The translations under genes were made by a program, and so were the position numbers. The notes under the pieces were generated by a model, which saw only the letters and a program-made list of their open reading frames with translations, was not told the origin of the DNA and searched no databases. A DNA stretch of 45,263 bases, from positions 1 through 45,263 of the forward strand of contig NC_013224.1 in the NCBI RefSeq assembly GCF_000024325.1, in the 5' to 3' direction. Below, one piece after another: positions 25,305 to 34,469 of this stretch. This DNA is from Desulfohalobium retbaense DSM 5692. GTDB taxonomy: Bacteria > Desulfobacterota > Desulfovibrionia > Desulfovibrionales > Desulfohalobiaceae. How positions within the stretch are numbered: position 1 is the first letter of the stretch; each line of letters opens with the position of its first letter.

Positions 25305-25475
25305 ATGGATACACTGCGCGAAGCGCTTGCTGTGCTGGTGGACGAAGAACGCCCCATACAAGAAAGATTTTTAGAAGCCATAAATATGGCCTATGGCCTA
25401 TCAGGAAATCGCCAAAATATTCGTTTTCAATCCACGAGCCAATCAAAAAAAAACAGCTATTATCAGCCGGTTTAA
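25305..25475 (+). pseudogene. Gene fragment at the IS3-family end
   Basis: A 56-residue frame (MDTLREALAVLVDEERPIQERFLEAINM...) starts 20 bases from the IS end. It looks like a helical fragment of a larger protein cut by the insertion. No family recognised. Confidence 0.35.
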
Positions 25476-25508
25476 GCTAAATAATCTTCTAATATATTAG
25501 GAATTGTT

Positions 25509-25868
25509 ATGGGTCATTTTATTTTTATCATGCTACACCTCATTGCTGTCCTTTTTGGTTTTGTATTTTTGATAATTACAATACCGTTGCACCTTATCTA
25601 TTCCTCAACAAATAAATTCACTAAAGCAAAAAACTCTGCGTTTGATTATTCATCAAATAATGGTGTTTATGCTGAATGCCCTTTTTGTAAGCAAAAGATC
25701 AATAAGGATGCTTCAAAATGTCCGTATTGCCAAGAATGGGTTATTAATGATGGTCAAAAACCAAAAATAGTTGATAGTAGAGGTAGAAGGGTTAAGGTAT
25801 GTCCCCACTGTGGCAGGAAAAACAAAGATGATGATTATATATGTATGTCTTGTAGTAAGCCTATATAG
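25509..25868 (+). CDS. Membrane-anchored double zinc-ribbon protein
   Basis: 119 residues. Residues 3-30 are one hydrophobic span (FIFIMLHLIAVLFGFVFLII), then a linker and two zinc ribbons: CPFCKQKI...CPYCQEW and CPHCGRKN...CMSCSKP. The ribbons would face the cytoplasm or periplasm depending on orientation. Similar small TM-zinc-ribbon proteins are common, with no known role. AGGAATTGTT precedes the start. Confidence 0.7.
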   Translation: MGHFIFIMLHLIAVLFGFVFLIITIPLHLIYSSTNKFTKAKNSAFDYSSNNGVYAECPFCKQKINKDASKCPYCQEWVINDGQKPKIVDSRGRRVKVCPHCGRKNKDDDYICMSCSKPI

Positions 25869-25892
25869 ATGTCAGTATCAACTTAATGTTGC

Positions 25893-25990
25893 TTGAGCGT
25901 AAGAGCAAAAGCTCCAGGAACCGGCAGTGGATCCCAAAATAGCCATCAGGGAAAAGGCCGTAGTTTGCTTAGCCCGGATTTACGGTCTAT
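25893..25990 (+). pseudogene. Relic of a MucR/Ros-type gene
   Basis: Aligns with 30345-30435 of the intact mucR-like gene around the PAVDPKKAIREKSVVCL coding stretch, but with stops and no zinc finger end. It shows that a second copy once existed upstream of the IS1634 remnant. Confidence 0.6.
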
Positions 25991-26055
25991 TTTAGAAAAT
26001 ATCTAGCGATCACAGTATGTTAGTTTAAATCGACAACCAGTTATGGTCACTACAT

Positions 26056-27180
26056 TTATTGGGTCTTTGTTTTCTTTGGGGCAGTGGGGATACTCCTGAT
26101 GCCCATTGCGGCATAAATTTGGCTTTGCTGCTGAGTGGCTGTGGTGCAGTGCTGGATATGAACTACGCCACTGCCTTCCAGCGGAAAGCTTGAGGTCAAA
26201 ATCCGGTGGGTATCCAACTGGGTATGGATTGTGTTCCACCGGCGCTGTATGCCCGCTTTGTGCAAATGGTGTTGAATCCATTGCAAAAGGTGGTACGCCA
26301 GCATTGTGATAAATATGTGGCCTTCAATCCTGTCTGAACGCTGGTGGAAGTTGGGACGCAGCCCAAGCTCGCTTTTTAAATTGCGAAAGGAGTCCTCCAC
26401 CGTGGTCAGCATGACATACGTCTGCCAGATTTGCTCTGCGGAGAGATCTTTGCGGTCTGTGCGCAGGAAATAGGAGCCATCATAAGGTTTTCCGAGCCGG
26501 TTCTCATCGAACGCCCAGGTAATATCGACGGCGTATTCACCTTCGTTTTTGACCTGAATATCAAATCCCTTGGAGACGCGACTGTACTGCTTGCGTAATC
26601 TGCCGACGCGCTCCAGGACTTTGTCGTACTTTTTGAGCCGTCCCTTGAGTTCCAGACCGTCACGAAGGGCAGTCAGCTCCTTTTCCATTTTTGTCTGCGC
26701 CTGGCGGACCATGGCCCGCTCTTTTTTTGTTTTAGCCTCACTCCAGCAATGGAGAAACACTTCGTCACCCTGCTGGAACGTTTGGACATTAACCCCTTGT
26801 TTGATCTGGGTAAATTCACACTCAGGTACATTTTGGGGGCGCGACTTGGAAACAACAATATAGGAAAATCCCTGCTCACTGAGCATATCCAGATTTTCCT
26901 GGGAGGCGATGCCGGCATCCATGACCACAGTCGGCTTACTCAGAGGTAAGGCAGGGCTACAACCTTGTACCTGCCCATGAATGCTCTGCACCATCTCCTT
27001 GAGGGTGGATGGCTCACTGACATTACCGTCAAGAGTCTGGCTCAGCTTGAGAAATCCGTTTTCGTCCAGGACACATCCCAAAGTGACTTGGGGGCGATCA
27101 TTTCGTTTTTGTTTGGATTTGCCCCGCTTAGCTTTGGCGCAGTTGGGCACGTCACCTTCAAAATAGGTATTGGTTAGATC
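26056..27180 (-). pseudogene. IS1634-family transposase, N-terminus lost
   Basis: The frame remains open to 27180, where an IS3-family left end cuts it; reading starts DLTNTYFEGD, a mid-protein IS1634 motif, so roughly the first third is missing. The remaining 374 codons hold VVMDAGIAS (D), YIVVSKSRP, and a C-terminal YVMLTTVEDSFRNLKSELGLRP with the conserved Glu. The GTG at 27150 is not a true start. Confidence 0.85.
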
Positions 27181-27255
27181 TGGTCCGGGTTACAGTTTTG
27201 TTGGACACTGATTTGGGACAATGGCCCCACCGCCCCAAACCCAAGAAGATGTCCT
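27181..27255 (+). mobile_element. IS3-family left-end relic, 75 bp
   Basis: Matches 12948-13022 with a few changes, from the terminal TGGTCC to just before the orfA start. It truncates the IS1634 transposase. Confidence 0.8.
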
Positions 27256-27281
27256 GGGTGGATAGCTATATTAACACCTTA

Positions 27282-27339
27282 TATTAATTCAAGATATGCT
27301 GAAATATAACAATTGGGGAATGGCAGTGGACAAATGGGG
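27282..27339 (+). repeat. 58-bp perfect direct repeat, unit 1
   Basis: Identical to 27574-27631. It contains AACAATTGGGGAATGG and GACAAATGGGG, and belongs to a looser family of (A/T)ATGGG-(T/G)AAT blocks seen at 27458-27560 and 29535-29735. Confidence 0.9.
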
Positions 27340-27573
27340 CAATAGTCAGCTTTATCTTTATGTTTCTGTAATTATTAGTTGAAATAAGATAGCCAATAAA
27401 AAGCAAATGACATCTAAAGCTGCGGAAAAAACCTGAAACAGGATCCTCGCCAGTGGGAAAATGGGTTAATAGCTTCGTTAAGACACTGTCTTAATTGAGA
27501 ATATGCTAGAAAGTGGTAAATTGGGTTAATTCAAAAAGTGGGAAAATGGGTTAATAGCTACAGTAACGCATTG

Positions 27574-27631
27574 TATTAATTCAAGATATGCTGAAATATA
27601 ACAATTGGGGAATGGCAGTGGACAAATGGGG
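27574..27631 (+). repeat. 58-bp perfect direct repeat, unit 2
   Basis: Identical to 27282-27339; ends about 12 bases before the second IS3-family element. Related blocks continue on the far side of that element, so the IS landed inside the repeat region. Confidence 0.9.
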
Positions 27632-27683
27632 GACCCCATGTGTCAGGCTAGTTGTCGCTTCGGGGCGCTATCGGGATTTCCGG

Positions 27684-27715
27684 CCCTCCGGGAGGCCCTA
27701 GGGCCTCCCGGAGGG
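27684..27715. repeat. GC hairpin in the IS leader: 15-bp arms, TA loop
   Basis: Arms 27684-27698 and 27701-27715 are perfectly complementary (CCCTCCGGG at the outer edge). It would stop or sequester transcripts entering from outside, as in many IS leaders. Confidence 0.75.
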
Positions 27716-27775
27716 AGCGCCTCACCTTTTTGTGCTTAATTTTGCAAAAAATACAAGGGGCTTGGAGTTTTTGAT

Positions 27776-28258
27776 ATGCCTCCTCATCTTCCCAAGCAAA
27801 TGAAAGAAGCAGCGGTGCATCAAGCGTTGACGGGACACAGCACCACAAAGCAAATTGCAAAGGAGTACGGAGTCGGGCTTTCCTCTCTAAATCGCTGGAT
27901 CAAAAATGCAAAAAACTCAGGAGCCCCTGGCATGGCCCAGAAAGAAAAACGCCCCAAAGATTGGACCAGGGAAGAGCGACTCAATGCCCTTCTCGAAGCG
28001 GCTAAGCTCTCTGATGAAGAACTTGGGGCGTGGTGTAGGCAAAAAGGACTACACACCCACCATCTGGAAAAATGGCGCAAAGAACTTGCCCAAGAACAAC
28101 CTAGCGCCGAAAAGACAACATCCAAACAACTGAAAAAAGAGATCAAAGAACTCAAAAGCGAATTAAATCGAAAAGATAAGGCCCTTGCTGAAACCAGCGC
28201 CTTGTTGGTGCTGAAAAAAAAAGCCGATGCAATCTGGGGGGACAAAGAGGACGATTGA
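27776..28258 (+). CDS. IS3-family OrfA (second element)
   Basis: 160 residues with an HTH (STTKQIAKEYGVGLSSLNRWIKNAK), a second helical segment (LSDEELGAWCRQKGLHTHHLEKW) and a C-terminal coiled coil. Near its end a run of nine A (28214-28222) could cause -1 frameshifting into orfB, whose frame is open from there on. Stop overlaps the orfB start as TTGA. Confidence 0.85.
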   Translation: MPPHLPKQMKEAAVHQALTGHSTTKQIAKEYGVGLSSLNRWIKNAKNSGAPGMAQKEKRPKDWTREERLNALLEAAKLSDEELGAWCRQKGLHTHHLEKWRKELAQEQPSAEKTTSKQLKKEIKELKSELNRKDKALAETSALLVLKKKADAIWGDKEDD

Positions 28259-29301
28259 TACCCCCTGAAATGAAGAAGTATGCGATTACCTTGATAGACG
28301 AGGCTTGTAGGGCTGGAGCCAGAATGAAAAAAGCCTGTGAAATATTAGGCATTTCAGTCAGATCTCTCCAGCGCTGGCGGCAGCCTGAAACAATCGAGGA
28401 CAAGCGTAAAGGCTCCAGTATATTCCCAAGCAATAAGATCAGCGAAATAGAGCGGCAAAGGATCTTAAAAGTTCTGAGCAGTGCAGAATTCAGGGATAAA
28501 ACACCTCACCAGATTGTTGCCGAGTTGGCGGATCAAGGAAAATACCTTGCTTCTGAGGCCTCCATGTACCGCATATTAAAAGAAGTCGGCCAAAATACAC
28601 ATAGGCAAGACTCAAGCCCCAAGAAGCATCAAAAGCCAACAGAGCTTGTTGCTACAGATGCTAATCAGATCTGGACTTGGGACATCACGTATTTACCAAG
28701 TGCAACCAAGGGCAGCTTTTTCTATCTCTACATGGTCATGGACCTTTACAGCAGAAAAGTCGTAGCTTGGCAGGTGCATGACAGAGAGGATGCGACACTT
28801 GCTAGCGAAGTGATCCGCGAAGCTTGCTACCAGGAAGGCGTGGCCCGGGAACAGCTTGTTCTGCACTCGGACAACGGCTCGCCCATGAAAGGAGCCACGA
28901 TGTTGGCCACCTTGCAGCAACTGGGCGTCATGCCCTCGTTTTCCAGGCCCCACGTTAGCAATGACAACCCCTATTCGGAATCTTTGTTCAAGACCCTGAA
29001 ATACCGCCCTTGGTATCCCCACAGGCCGTTTCAATGCGTGAGCGAGGCCAGAGAATGGGTGGAAGGCTTTGTGCAGTGGTATAACTTTGAACACCGGCAC
29101 AGTAAGCTGGAATATGTCACTCCAAACGAGCGGCATACAGGGCAGGACAAAGACATTCTGGCCAATCGTCGGGCCGTATATCAAAGAGCAAGGCAAAAAC
29201 AGCCTGAGAGGTGGTCTGGACAGACCAGGCAATGGGCTACGACGGCAGCGGTCACCCTAAATAAACACAGAACCTCTAAAGCGGAAAAGTCTGCAGCCTA
29301 G
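28255..29301 (+). CDS. IS3-family OrfB transposase (DDE, second element)
   Basis: 348 residues. The rve core is intact: TWDITYLPS (D), VLHSDNGSPM (D), NPYSESLFKTLKYR (E). An N-terminal helical region precedes it (GISVRSLQRWRQP). It either uses TTG 28255, overlapping the OrfA stop, or is made as an OrfAB fusion through the A9 slippery site. It appears intact and potentially active. Confidence 0.9.
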   Translation: MIPPEMKKYAITLIDEACRAGARMKKACEILGISVRSLQRWRQPETIEDKRKGSSIFPSNKISEIERQRILKVLSSAEFRDKTPHQIVAELADQGKYLASEASMYRILKEVGQNTHRQDSSPKKHQKPTELVATDANQIWTWDITYLPSATKGSFFYLYMVMDLYSRKVVAWQVHDREDATLASEVIREACYQEGVAREQLVLHSDNGSPMKGATMLATLQQLGVMPSFSRPHVSNDNPYSESLFKTLKYRPWYPHRPFQCVSEAREWVEGFVQWYNFEHRHSKLEYVTPNERHTGQDKDILANRRAVYQRARQKQPERWSGQTRQWATTAAVTLNKHRTSKAEKSAA

Positions 29302-29319
29302 AAGCGACAACTTCCTTGA

Positions 29320-30202
29320 AATTTACCGGGGAACAGTGCACTTTAAGAAGCTGAAATAAATTCTTATTTTCGCGAATAACTTTTGGCATAAAAGTGGTTT
29401 AATTCGGTTTTCTTGAATCCTTCAAAGGGTGCCAGGGGGAGTGAAATATAACATCGCTTAATCATGTACCGGTTATATTTAACGTAAAATACTAGATTTA
29501 ATGTAAATCTTTAAATAGAAAGTCGTTGAACTATAACAGATGGGGAATGAAATATCATCTACCAGCTCTCCTGAATCCTTCGGAAAGGCACAAATTTGGG
29601 GGTAGATTTTTTAATGCCCTGTATTGATTGAATATTAGCCCTGAAGTATAACAATGGGGGAATAGCAGTGGGAAATTGGGTGAATACATCCGTTAAGCCT
29701 CTGTCTTAGCAAAGGATTCACCAAAAAGAGGAGAATTGGGTGAATGGTACCATTTAAATGCTTGAAATCAATGTAATTTACTCGCCAAAGTATCTTCTCG
29801 TTGTATGTTAGTGACCGCTCCTGGTCCTGGACGATTCCTTTCTCATAAAACGATTCACATCAGTGACTATAACCTCCCGGCGTTCCTTTTTGACGATGAA
29901 TCAGGGCATAACATTTTCCTTGTTCCGCCAAACGGACTAATCTGGAATGAGTTAGATACAACCGGTATGAGCATGAAGATATATTCTGCAGTACACAGTC
30001 ATGGGTTGCAAATAAAAAAATTGTAGATTATTGGAAGCCATAGGAGTATGGTATATGATACTTTTTAAGCGGCGATCAGCTATAACAAGGTTTTGGACAG
30101 TTATATCCCGAAAGGAGAAACCATAACAGACTTTGAAAGTCGCTATCGCTGCAAGGAGGACGGCCCAAGCGGGCATTTTTCCATGAAAGAAGGAGGAACA
30201 AA
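29320..30202. other. Intergenic region with AATGGG-type repeats
   Basis: Repeat blocks related to those at 27282-27640 appear at ~29535, ~29650-29690 and ~29730. A weak ORF (29805-30026, 73 residues) has no ribosome site or recognisable domain. The mucR-like gene promoter must lie near the end. Confidence 0.5.
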
Positions 30203-30607
30203 ATGGAAGATCACATGAAGCAAGCTCTGGAGATCGTAAAGGCTCAAGCGGGCGTTCGAACCATGACCGAGGAAGAAATGACCTCAATGGTCGCCAATAT
30301 TGCCAGTAAGCTCAAGAGAATCGAAGGCGGCGAACAAGAGCCTCAAGAAGAGCAAAAGCAAGAGCCGGCAGTTGATCCCAAAAAGGCGATCCGGGAAAAG
30401 AGCGTGGTTTGCCTGGAGTGCGGCAAGACATTCAAGGTGCTAACCAAAAGGCACTTGGCTACTCACGGTTTGACTCCGGCTGAATACAAGGCCAAATGGG
30501 GATTCAAAAAAACACAATCTTTGATTGCAAAATCCCTGGCCCGCGAGCGGAAGAAAAAAATGCAGGAAATGCAGCTCTGGAAAAGAAGAGAGAAAAAAAA
30601 ATCATAA
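30203..30607 (+). CDS. mucR: MucR/Ros-family zinc-finger regulator
   Basis: 134 residues starting after AGGAGGAACAAA. The N-terminal half is acidic and helical; the C-terminal half has the Ros zinc finger: CLECGKTFKVLTKRHLATH (Cys2His2-type ligands), followed by the GLTPAEYKAKWG helix and a Lys-rich tail. Such proteins bind AT-rich DNA and silence foreign genes like H-NS; here the plasmid is full of AT-rich islands, so a silencer role is plausible. A relic copy lies at 25893. Confidence 0.85.
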   Translation: MEDHMKQALEIVKAQAGVRTMTEEEMTSMVANIASKLKRIEGGEQEPQEEQKQEPAVDPKKAIREKSVVCLECGKTFKVLTKRHLATHGLTPAEYKAKWGFKKTQSLIAKSLARERKKKMQEMQLWKRREKKKS

Positions 30608-30612
30608 TATAG

Positions 30613-30660
30613 CCACAGGTTCTACCAGAGGGGCATAAAGCATCTTGGTAGAACCTGTGG
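30613..30660. terminator. Hairpin after mucR (15-bp perfect arms)
   Basis: Arms 30613-30627 and 30646-30660 (CCACAGGTTC at the outer edge) with an 18-base loop. No long T-run follows, so a processing or bidirectional barrier role is possible. It separates the convergent mucR and HNH genes. Confidence 0.5.
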
Positions 30661-30689
30661 GCTTCATCTGGCGATATTCTTGTGCCAAA

Positions 30690-30965
30690 TCACTCTGTTT
30701 GAATTAAATTTTTGCTTTTTCTGCGATTACAGGAAATACAAAGCAACTGAAAATTATCCCAGGTTGTTTTACCTCCTTTGGCCCTAGGTATTATGTGGTC
30801 ACCTTCGAGTTGCTTGAATCCCTCCGGACCTGAAAATCTCCGTTTACATATAGGGCATATATATCCTTCTTTGGGTCCTCCGAGTTGCCTAAATAAAGCC
30901 TCCTTCCAGTCTACAGGAAAAATTGGATGCTCTGGCGCACATTTACTGAAATTATGTGTAGACAT
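30690..30965 (-). CDS. Small HNH nuclease
   Basis: 91 residues. A zinc-binding CPICKRRF precedes the HNH core GDHIIPRAKGGKTTWDNFQLLC, followed by ISCNRRK, so all catalytic and metal residues are in place. It overlaps the DUF262 stop in TAATG, giving coupled translation with the gene at 30965. It would be the DNA-cutting partner of that protein. Confidence 0.85.
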   Translation of the reverse strand: MSTHNFSKCAPEHPIFPVDWKEALFRQLGGPKEGYICPICKRRFSGPEGFKQLEGDHIIPRAKGGKTTWDNFQLLCISCNRRKSKNLIQTE

Positions 30966-32182
30966 TATTTAGCCTTTATTGCTTTTGCTATTTTGTAATA
31001 GCTATCTAACTGCACTTCTTGCCCTCGATTTCCTAACCACCTTCCTTTTGATTCAGGAAAATCAACACCTAAATTCTTAGCAGTCGATCGTGAGCTGCCA
31101 ATAAAGTTGCAAATCCAACTCCATTGGACTTCAGTTATTTCACTTTCTCCAAAAGCATTTTCAAGTGCAGGTATAAACATTGCGATGGTCCTATACCTGT
31201 TAATGTTTGCTTGTCCAGGACACATGCATCTAAAACGATACCACCATTTAACGAAAACTGGAAAGTACGACTCCTTTAATGTATCACTTTTAGGAAGAAT
31301 ATTTGTTACGTTTTTATTTTTAGATTGAAACCTCCATTGCGCACATATAATATCTAAAACTTCTGCTGTGCTATTTCTAAAATTCAGATTTAGAGATTTA
31401 GTTAAATGGTTCTTGTTGTTTATTATGCTTTTTATACTGTTTTTGCATGAACTCACAATAAACCACAAAAACATTTCGGAAGCCGTCTGGCCGGTGGATG
31501 TTTTCGTGTTTTCCCACCACTTTTTCCATTCTTCTGCTTCTTTATCGTAATCAGCCCAAGGCCACGATAATTTTTCACAGCTATTAAGCTTTCTCTGGCT
31601 ACCATTTTTTTCTATATCAAATATGCCAGCTAATTGACAGAAATTTACTTCTTCAGAATCACTGTAGTAGCCAAGTCGTATATCTTGAGGGCTAAGTGGA
31701 GTGCCACCTTCATTTATTCGCCTGAATATTTCTAACCTTAGTTCTAGTGGCATCCCCTGTGGAAGAGTAACTACTGTTAAATTGTATCTTCTAAAAACTC
31801 TTTTCCAAGCGTCATCCATATTTTCATATTTTCGTCCTGCATACTCAACGCTTGGCCCAAAATAGGGGCATAGATCGTCATTGCATAATTCAAACGCATG
31901 CTTAAAAAAGTTATATAAAGCCATTATTCTTTGCTGACCATCCACTATTTCCAGCCTCTCGGGGTCATCTTCACTGGGAGCCAAGTAAAAAGCCGGAACT
32001 GTCAACCTGTTAAGCACAGACTCAATAAATAAGCTCTTTCTGCTTTCATCCCATTCGTCAGAGTCTCTTTGGTATCGAGGTACAAAAAGCTCTTCTTCCT
32101 CAAATCGACGCAAGATTGTTTCAACAGCCTCATTTTGAGCAGTTGTCTGGTTTGAAATTATTGGCACATTTGTTTCAGACAT
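30965..32182 (-). CDS. DUF262 (GmrS-like) protein
   Basis: 405 residues; AAGGTGG precedes the start. DUF262 signatures: FVPRYQRDSDEWDESRKSLF, then EIVDGQQRIMALYNFF, and INEGGTPLSPQDIRLGY. DUF262 proteins (GmrS/D group, ParB-nuclease-like) act in type IV restriction of modified DNA and other defence systems, usually with an HNH (DUF1524) domain fused or adjacent. Here the HNH is a separate gene overlapping the stop, so a two-gene defence unit is likely. Target is unknown. Confidence 0.85.
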   Translation of the reverse strand: MSETNVPIISNQTTAQNEAVETILRRFEEEELFVPRYQRDSDEWDESRKSLFIESVLNRLTVPAFYLAPSEDDPERLEIVDGQQRIMALYNFFKHAFELCNDDLCPYFGPSVEYAGRKYENMDDAWKRVFRRYNLTVVTLPQGMPLELRLEIFRRINEGGTPLSPQDIRLGYYSDSEEVNFCQLAGIFDIEKNGSQRKLNSCEKLSWPWADYDKEAEEWKKWWENTKTSTGQTASEMFLWFIVSSCKNSIKSIINNKNHLTKSLNLNFRNSTAEVLDIICAQWRFQSKNKNVTNILPKSDTLKESYFPVFVKWWYRFRCMCPGQANINRYRTIAMFIPALENAFGESEITEVQWSWICNFIGSSRSTAKNLGVDFPESKGRWLGNRGQEVQLDSYYKIAKAIKAK

Positions 32183-32692
32183 AACAGAACCACCTTTTTT
32201 TAAAATTAAAAATGTAGACCTACAAAACCTTAAAATTTAATGTTATATTTATATTCCTGGTAAAAATTTTTTAGTCATTAAATAACGTAACTATTTATCT
32301 TATAGCATTTTATATAAACAGCTATCAATAATTCTCATTATTCTTAAGGATCAGAAAAGAAACACCTCGCTAACTGGCCATACACTACTTGTCAATGCAC
32401 TATCCTGGTTTCTCTGTGAATATACTTAACGGAGTCATTAAGAGGTCAGGCGGTGATTTTCGGCATTTGAAGGCTGGTTAGCGGATAGCCCATGTTCAGA
32501 TATGTCGTTTGTCTAAAAAATAGCGGCACCATATTAACTACAGCAGTAGCTTATCGTTACCGCCAATTTACCTTGCCAGGAGAGCAAATAAATTTGACGG
32601 GAGGACTAGCTAGGAAAGGGAAGGGCTGCGAATGTCGCTAGCGCAGAAAGGGTGTGGTGGTCAATCTGTTGTGGAAGGGTTAGGCAGCGTAA
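32183..32692. other. Region between DUF262 gene and repeat array, no gene seen
   Basis: The first ~150 bases are AT-rich and must hold the DUF262 promoter. The rest contains no supported ORF. Confidence 0.5.
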
Positions 32693-33851
32693 TGTGAATG
32701 GTATGTCGATAGAGTATTAACGGTTTGTCAATACACCGTCAATGGCTTGCTATGGTTTATCGATGGCCTATTGAGGGATTGTTGACGGAAAATCAAGAGG
32801 TCGTTGATGATCCGCTATGGTTTGTTGACGATTTGCTATGATTCGCTAAGGGTTGTTGATGGCTTGTTAATACTCGCCAATAATATATTAGGATTACTGT
32901 ATTTTTTCGATCAGGGGTTTCAGAAAAAAAAGTGAGTGACGACTTGAAGTATGACGATTCGCCGGTGGGTAGAACCAGCATAAAGCTCCTGATGGCAAAA
33001 CAGGAAAGGTTAATCAACGCAATGTGAATGGTCTGGCGATAGGGCATCAACGGTTTGTCAATACTCCGTCAATGGCTTGTCAATACTTGCCAATAACATT
33101 ATGGAATTGCTGTGTTTTTTTAGGACAAAACCAAACCAAAGAAGACAAGGAAAGGGGTAATCAACGCCATGTGGATGGTTTGTCAATATGGCATCAATGG
33201 TCTGTCAGTGCCTCATCAATGGCTTGTCAATAGTCTGTCAATACTTTGTCAATACTTTGCCAACAAACCCCTAGAATTAATGTGTTTTTTGCGCTAGGGG
33301 CGACCAGAAAATAAGTATGAATGGCAATTTAAGGCGTGGCTGATTCGCTAGAAGGGTAGGGCCAATAAGGGGGATTGGCGGCAAACTGGGAAAGGTTAAT
33401 CAACGCAATGTGAATGGCTTGGCGATAGGAAATCAACGGTTTGTCAATACCTCATCAATAGCCTGTCAATGGTTTATTGATGGCCTATCAACGAAATATT
33501 AAAAATGTGTGAATAAAAAATTATGGTTTTTCAATACTTTGATATGTTTTGTCGATAAAAAATAGATATTTAGGGACAAAAAGTTGATGATGTCGGTACG
33601 CCCTGGGGCTTGGGCCTGAAAGCAACAGCCAGTTGGAGGCCGGTAAGAATGAAAGGTTATAGAGCATTGACAACCCGTTGATGAGGTATTGACAAATCAT
33701 TGACAAAGCATTGACGAAAAATTGAGAGGTCGTTGAAAATTCATTATAGGTTATTGATGATCTGTGGACAGATAGTAGATAACCCATTGATGGGGAATTG
33801 AGAGGGTGTTGATGGCCTATTGACGCTTAGTTGATGGCCTATTGATGAGAG
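32693..33851. repeat. 11-bp iteron arrays (about 60 units in five blocks)
   Basis: Tandem 11-mers close to TGTCAATACTT / TGTCAATGGCT. Blocks: A 32693-32886 (about 17 units, a few 10 bp); B 33012-33099 (8); C 33159-33268 (10); D 33398-33496 (9), all forward and in B-D exactly 11 bp; E 33666-33851 (17), inverted (ATTGACAAAGC). Blocks B-D each begin with AATCAACGC and are joined by spacers that are partly alike. Nothing here codes convincingly. The unit length equals that of the ParR-binding repeats of plasmid R1 parC. Candidate centromere or origin. Confidence 0.9.
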
Positions 33852-33989
33852 GTGGGCAATCGAAAGGGTGAGCCAAGCAAGATCAGCGGTGTCCCTGGAC
33901 GTGGTTGATGTTCCAGAATTATGGAAAAACAAAAAAAATGGGACACCTGAAAAATTCAGATGCCCCTTAAATTATTGCATTTTTTTGGG

Positions 33990-34469
33990 TTACAGGCCAG
34001 CTTGGAGCCAAGCTAGCAAAATCTCGTTGGTATCCCCAATATTGAAGTATATATAGCTTGCGCCGAAGTGACCGTAGATGAACAAAGCGGCCACTATGCA
34101 CTTGCCGAGCTTACCTCGCCATGCCTTCGGCCCCATCAGCGACAGCCTGATTATGTGCCAGATCAAGGGCAGGGCAACCAGGGCATGGGGCGTGAAAAAG
34201 GCCACAGTGGTCAGTTTGCCGCCCCTATGCGTGTCAGGGATTATATCGGTCGGCCCTTGGTATAGGGGTTTCAAATGTGATACGACCCAACCTAACAAAT
34301 AACTGCCGATTATCTGACAAATCGCAAATGTCCAAAGCGTTTCTGACATGCTAAAATTTGATAAATCATAAACTATGTTTAACAAAAAAATATTCACCAG
34401 TTCATGCCCTGGAAGTGACAACCAAAGTGGTGACAAAATACTATGATATATCCATGCAAAAATTTCCAT
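33990..34469 (-). CDS. Multi-pass membrane protein, unknown function
   Basis: 159 residues; GAGGAAAAACG precedes the start. Hydrophobic stretches at about residues 3-20, 43-62, 88-108 and 122-145 suggest three or four membrane spans, with a polar loop (KPLYQGPTDIIPDTHRGG). No family recognised. It is GC-richer than the repeat array upstream. Confidence 0.6.
   Translation of the reverse strand: MEIFAWIYHSILSPLWLSLPGHELVNIFLLNIVYDLSNFSMSETLWTFAICQIIGSYLLGWVVSHLKPLYQGPTDIIPDTHRGGKLTTVAFFTPHALVALPLIWHIIRLSLMGPKAWRGKLGKCIVAALFIYGHFGASYIYFNIGDTNEILLAWLQAGL

Larger units (their letters stand above)
27643..29319 (+). mobile_element. Second IS3-family element
   Basis: About 1.68 kb. Left end TCAGGCTAGTTGTCGCTTC and the complement of the right end TCAAGGAAGTTGTCGCTTC form terminal repeats. 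No clear target duplication. It carries orfA and orfB in a -1 arrangement and a strong hairpin near its left end. Confidence 0.75.

Noticed and set aside
32693-33851. CRISPR array
   Set aside because: Units are 11 bp and contiguous with no unique spacers of constant length; no cas genes are present.
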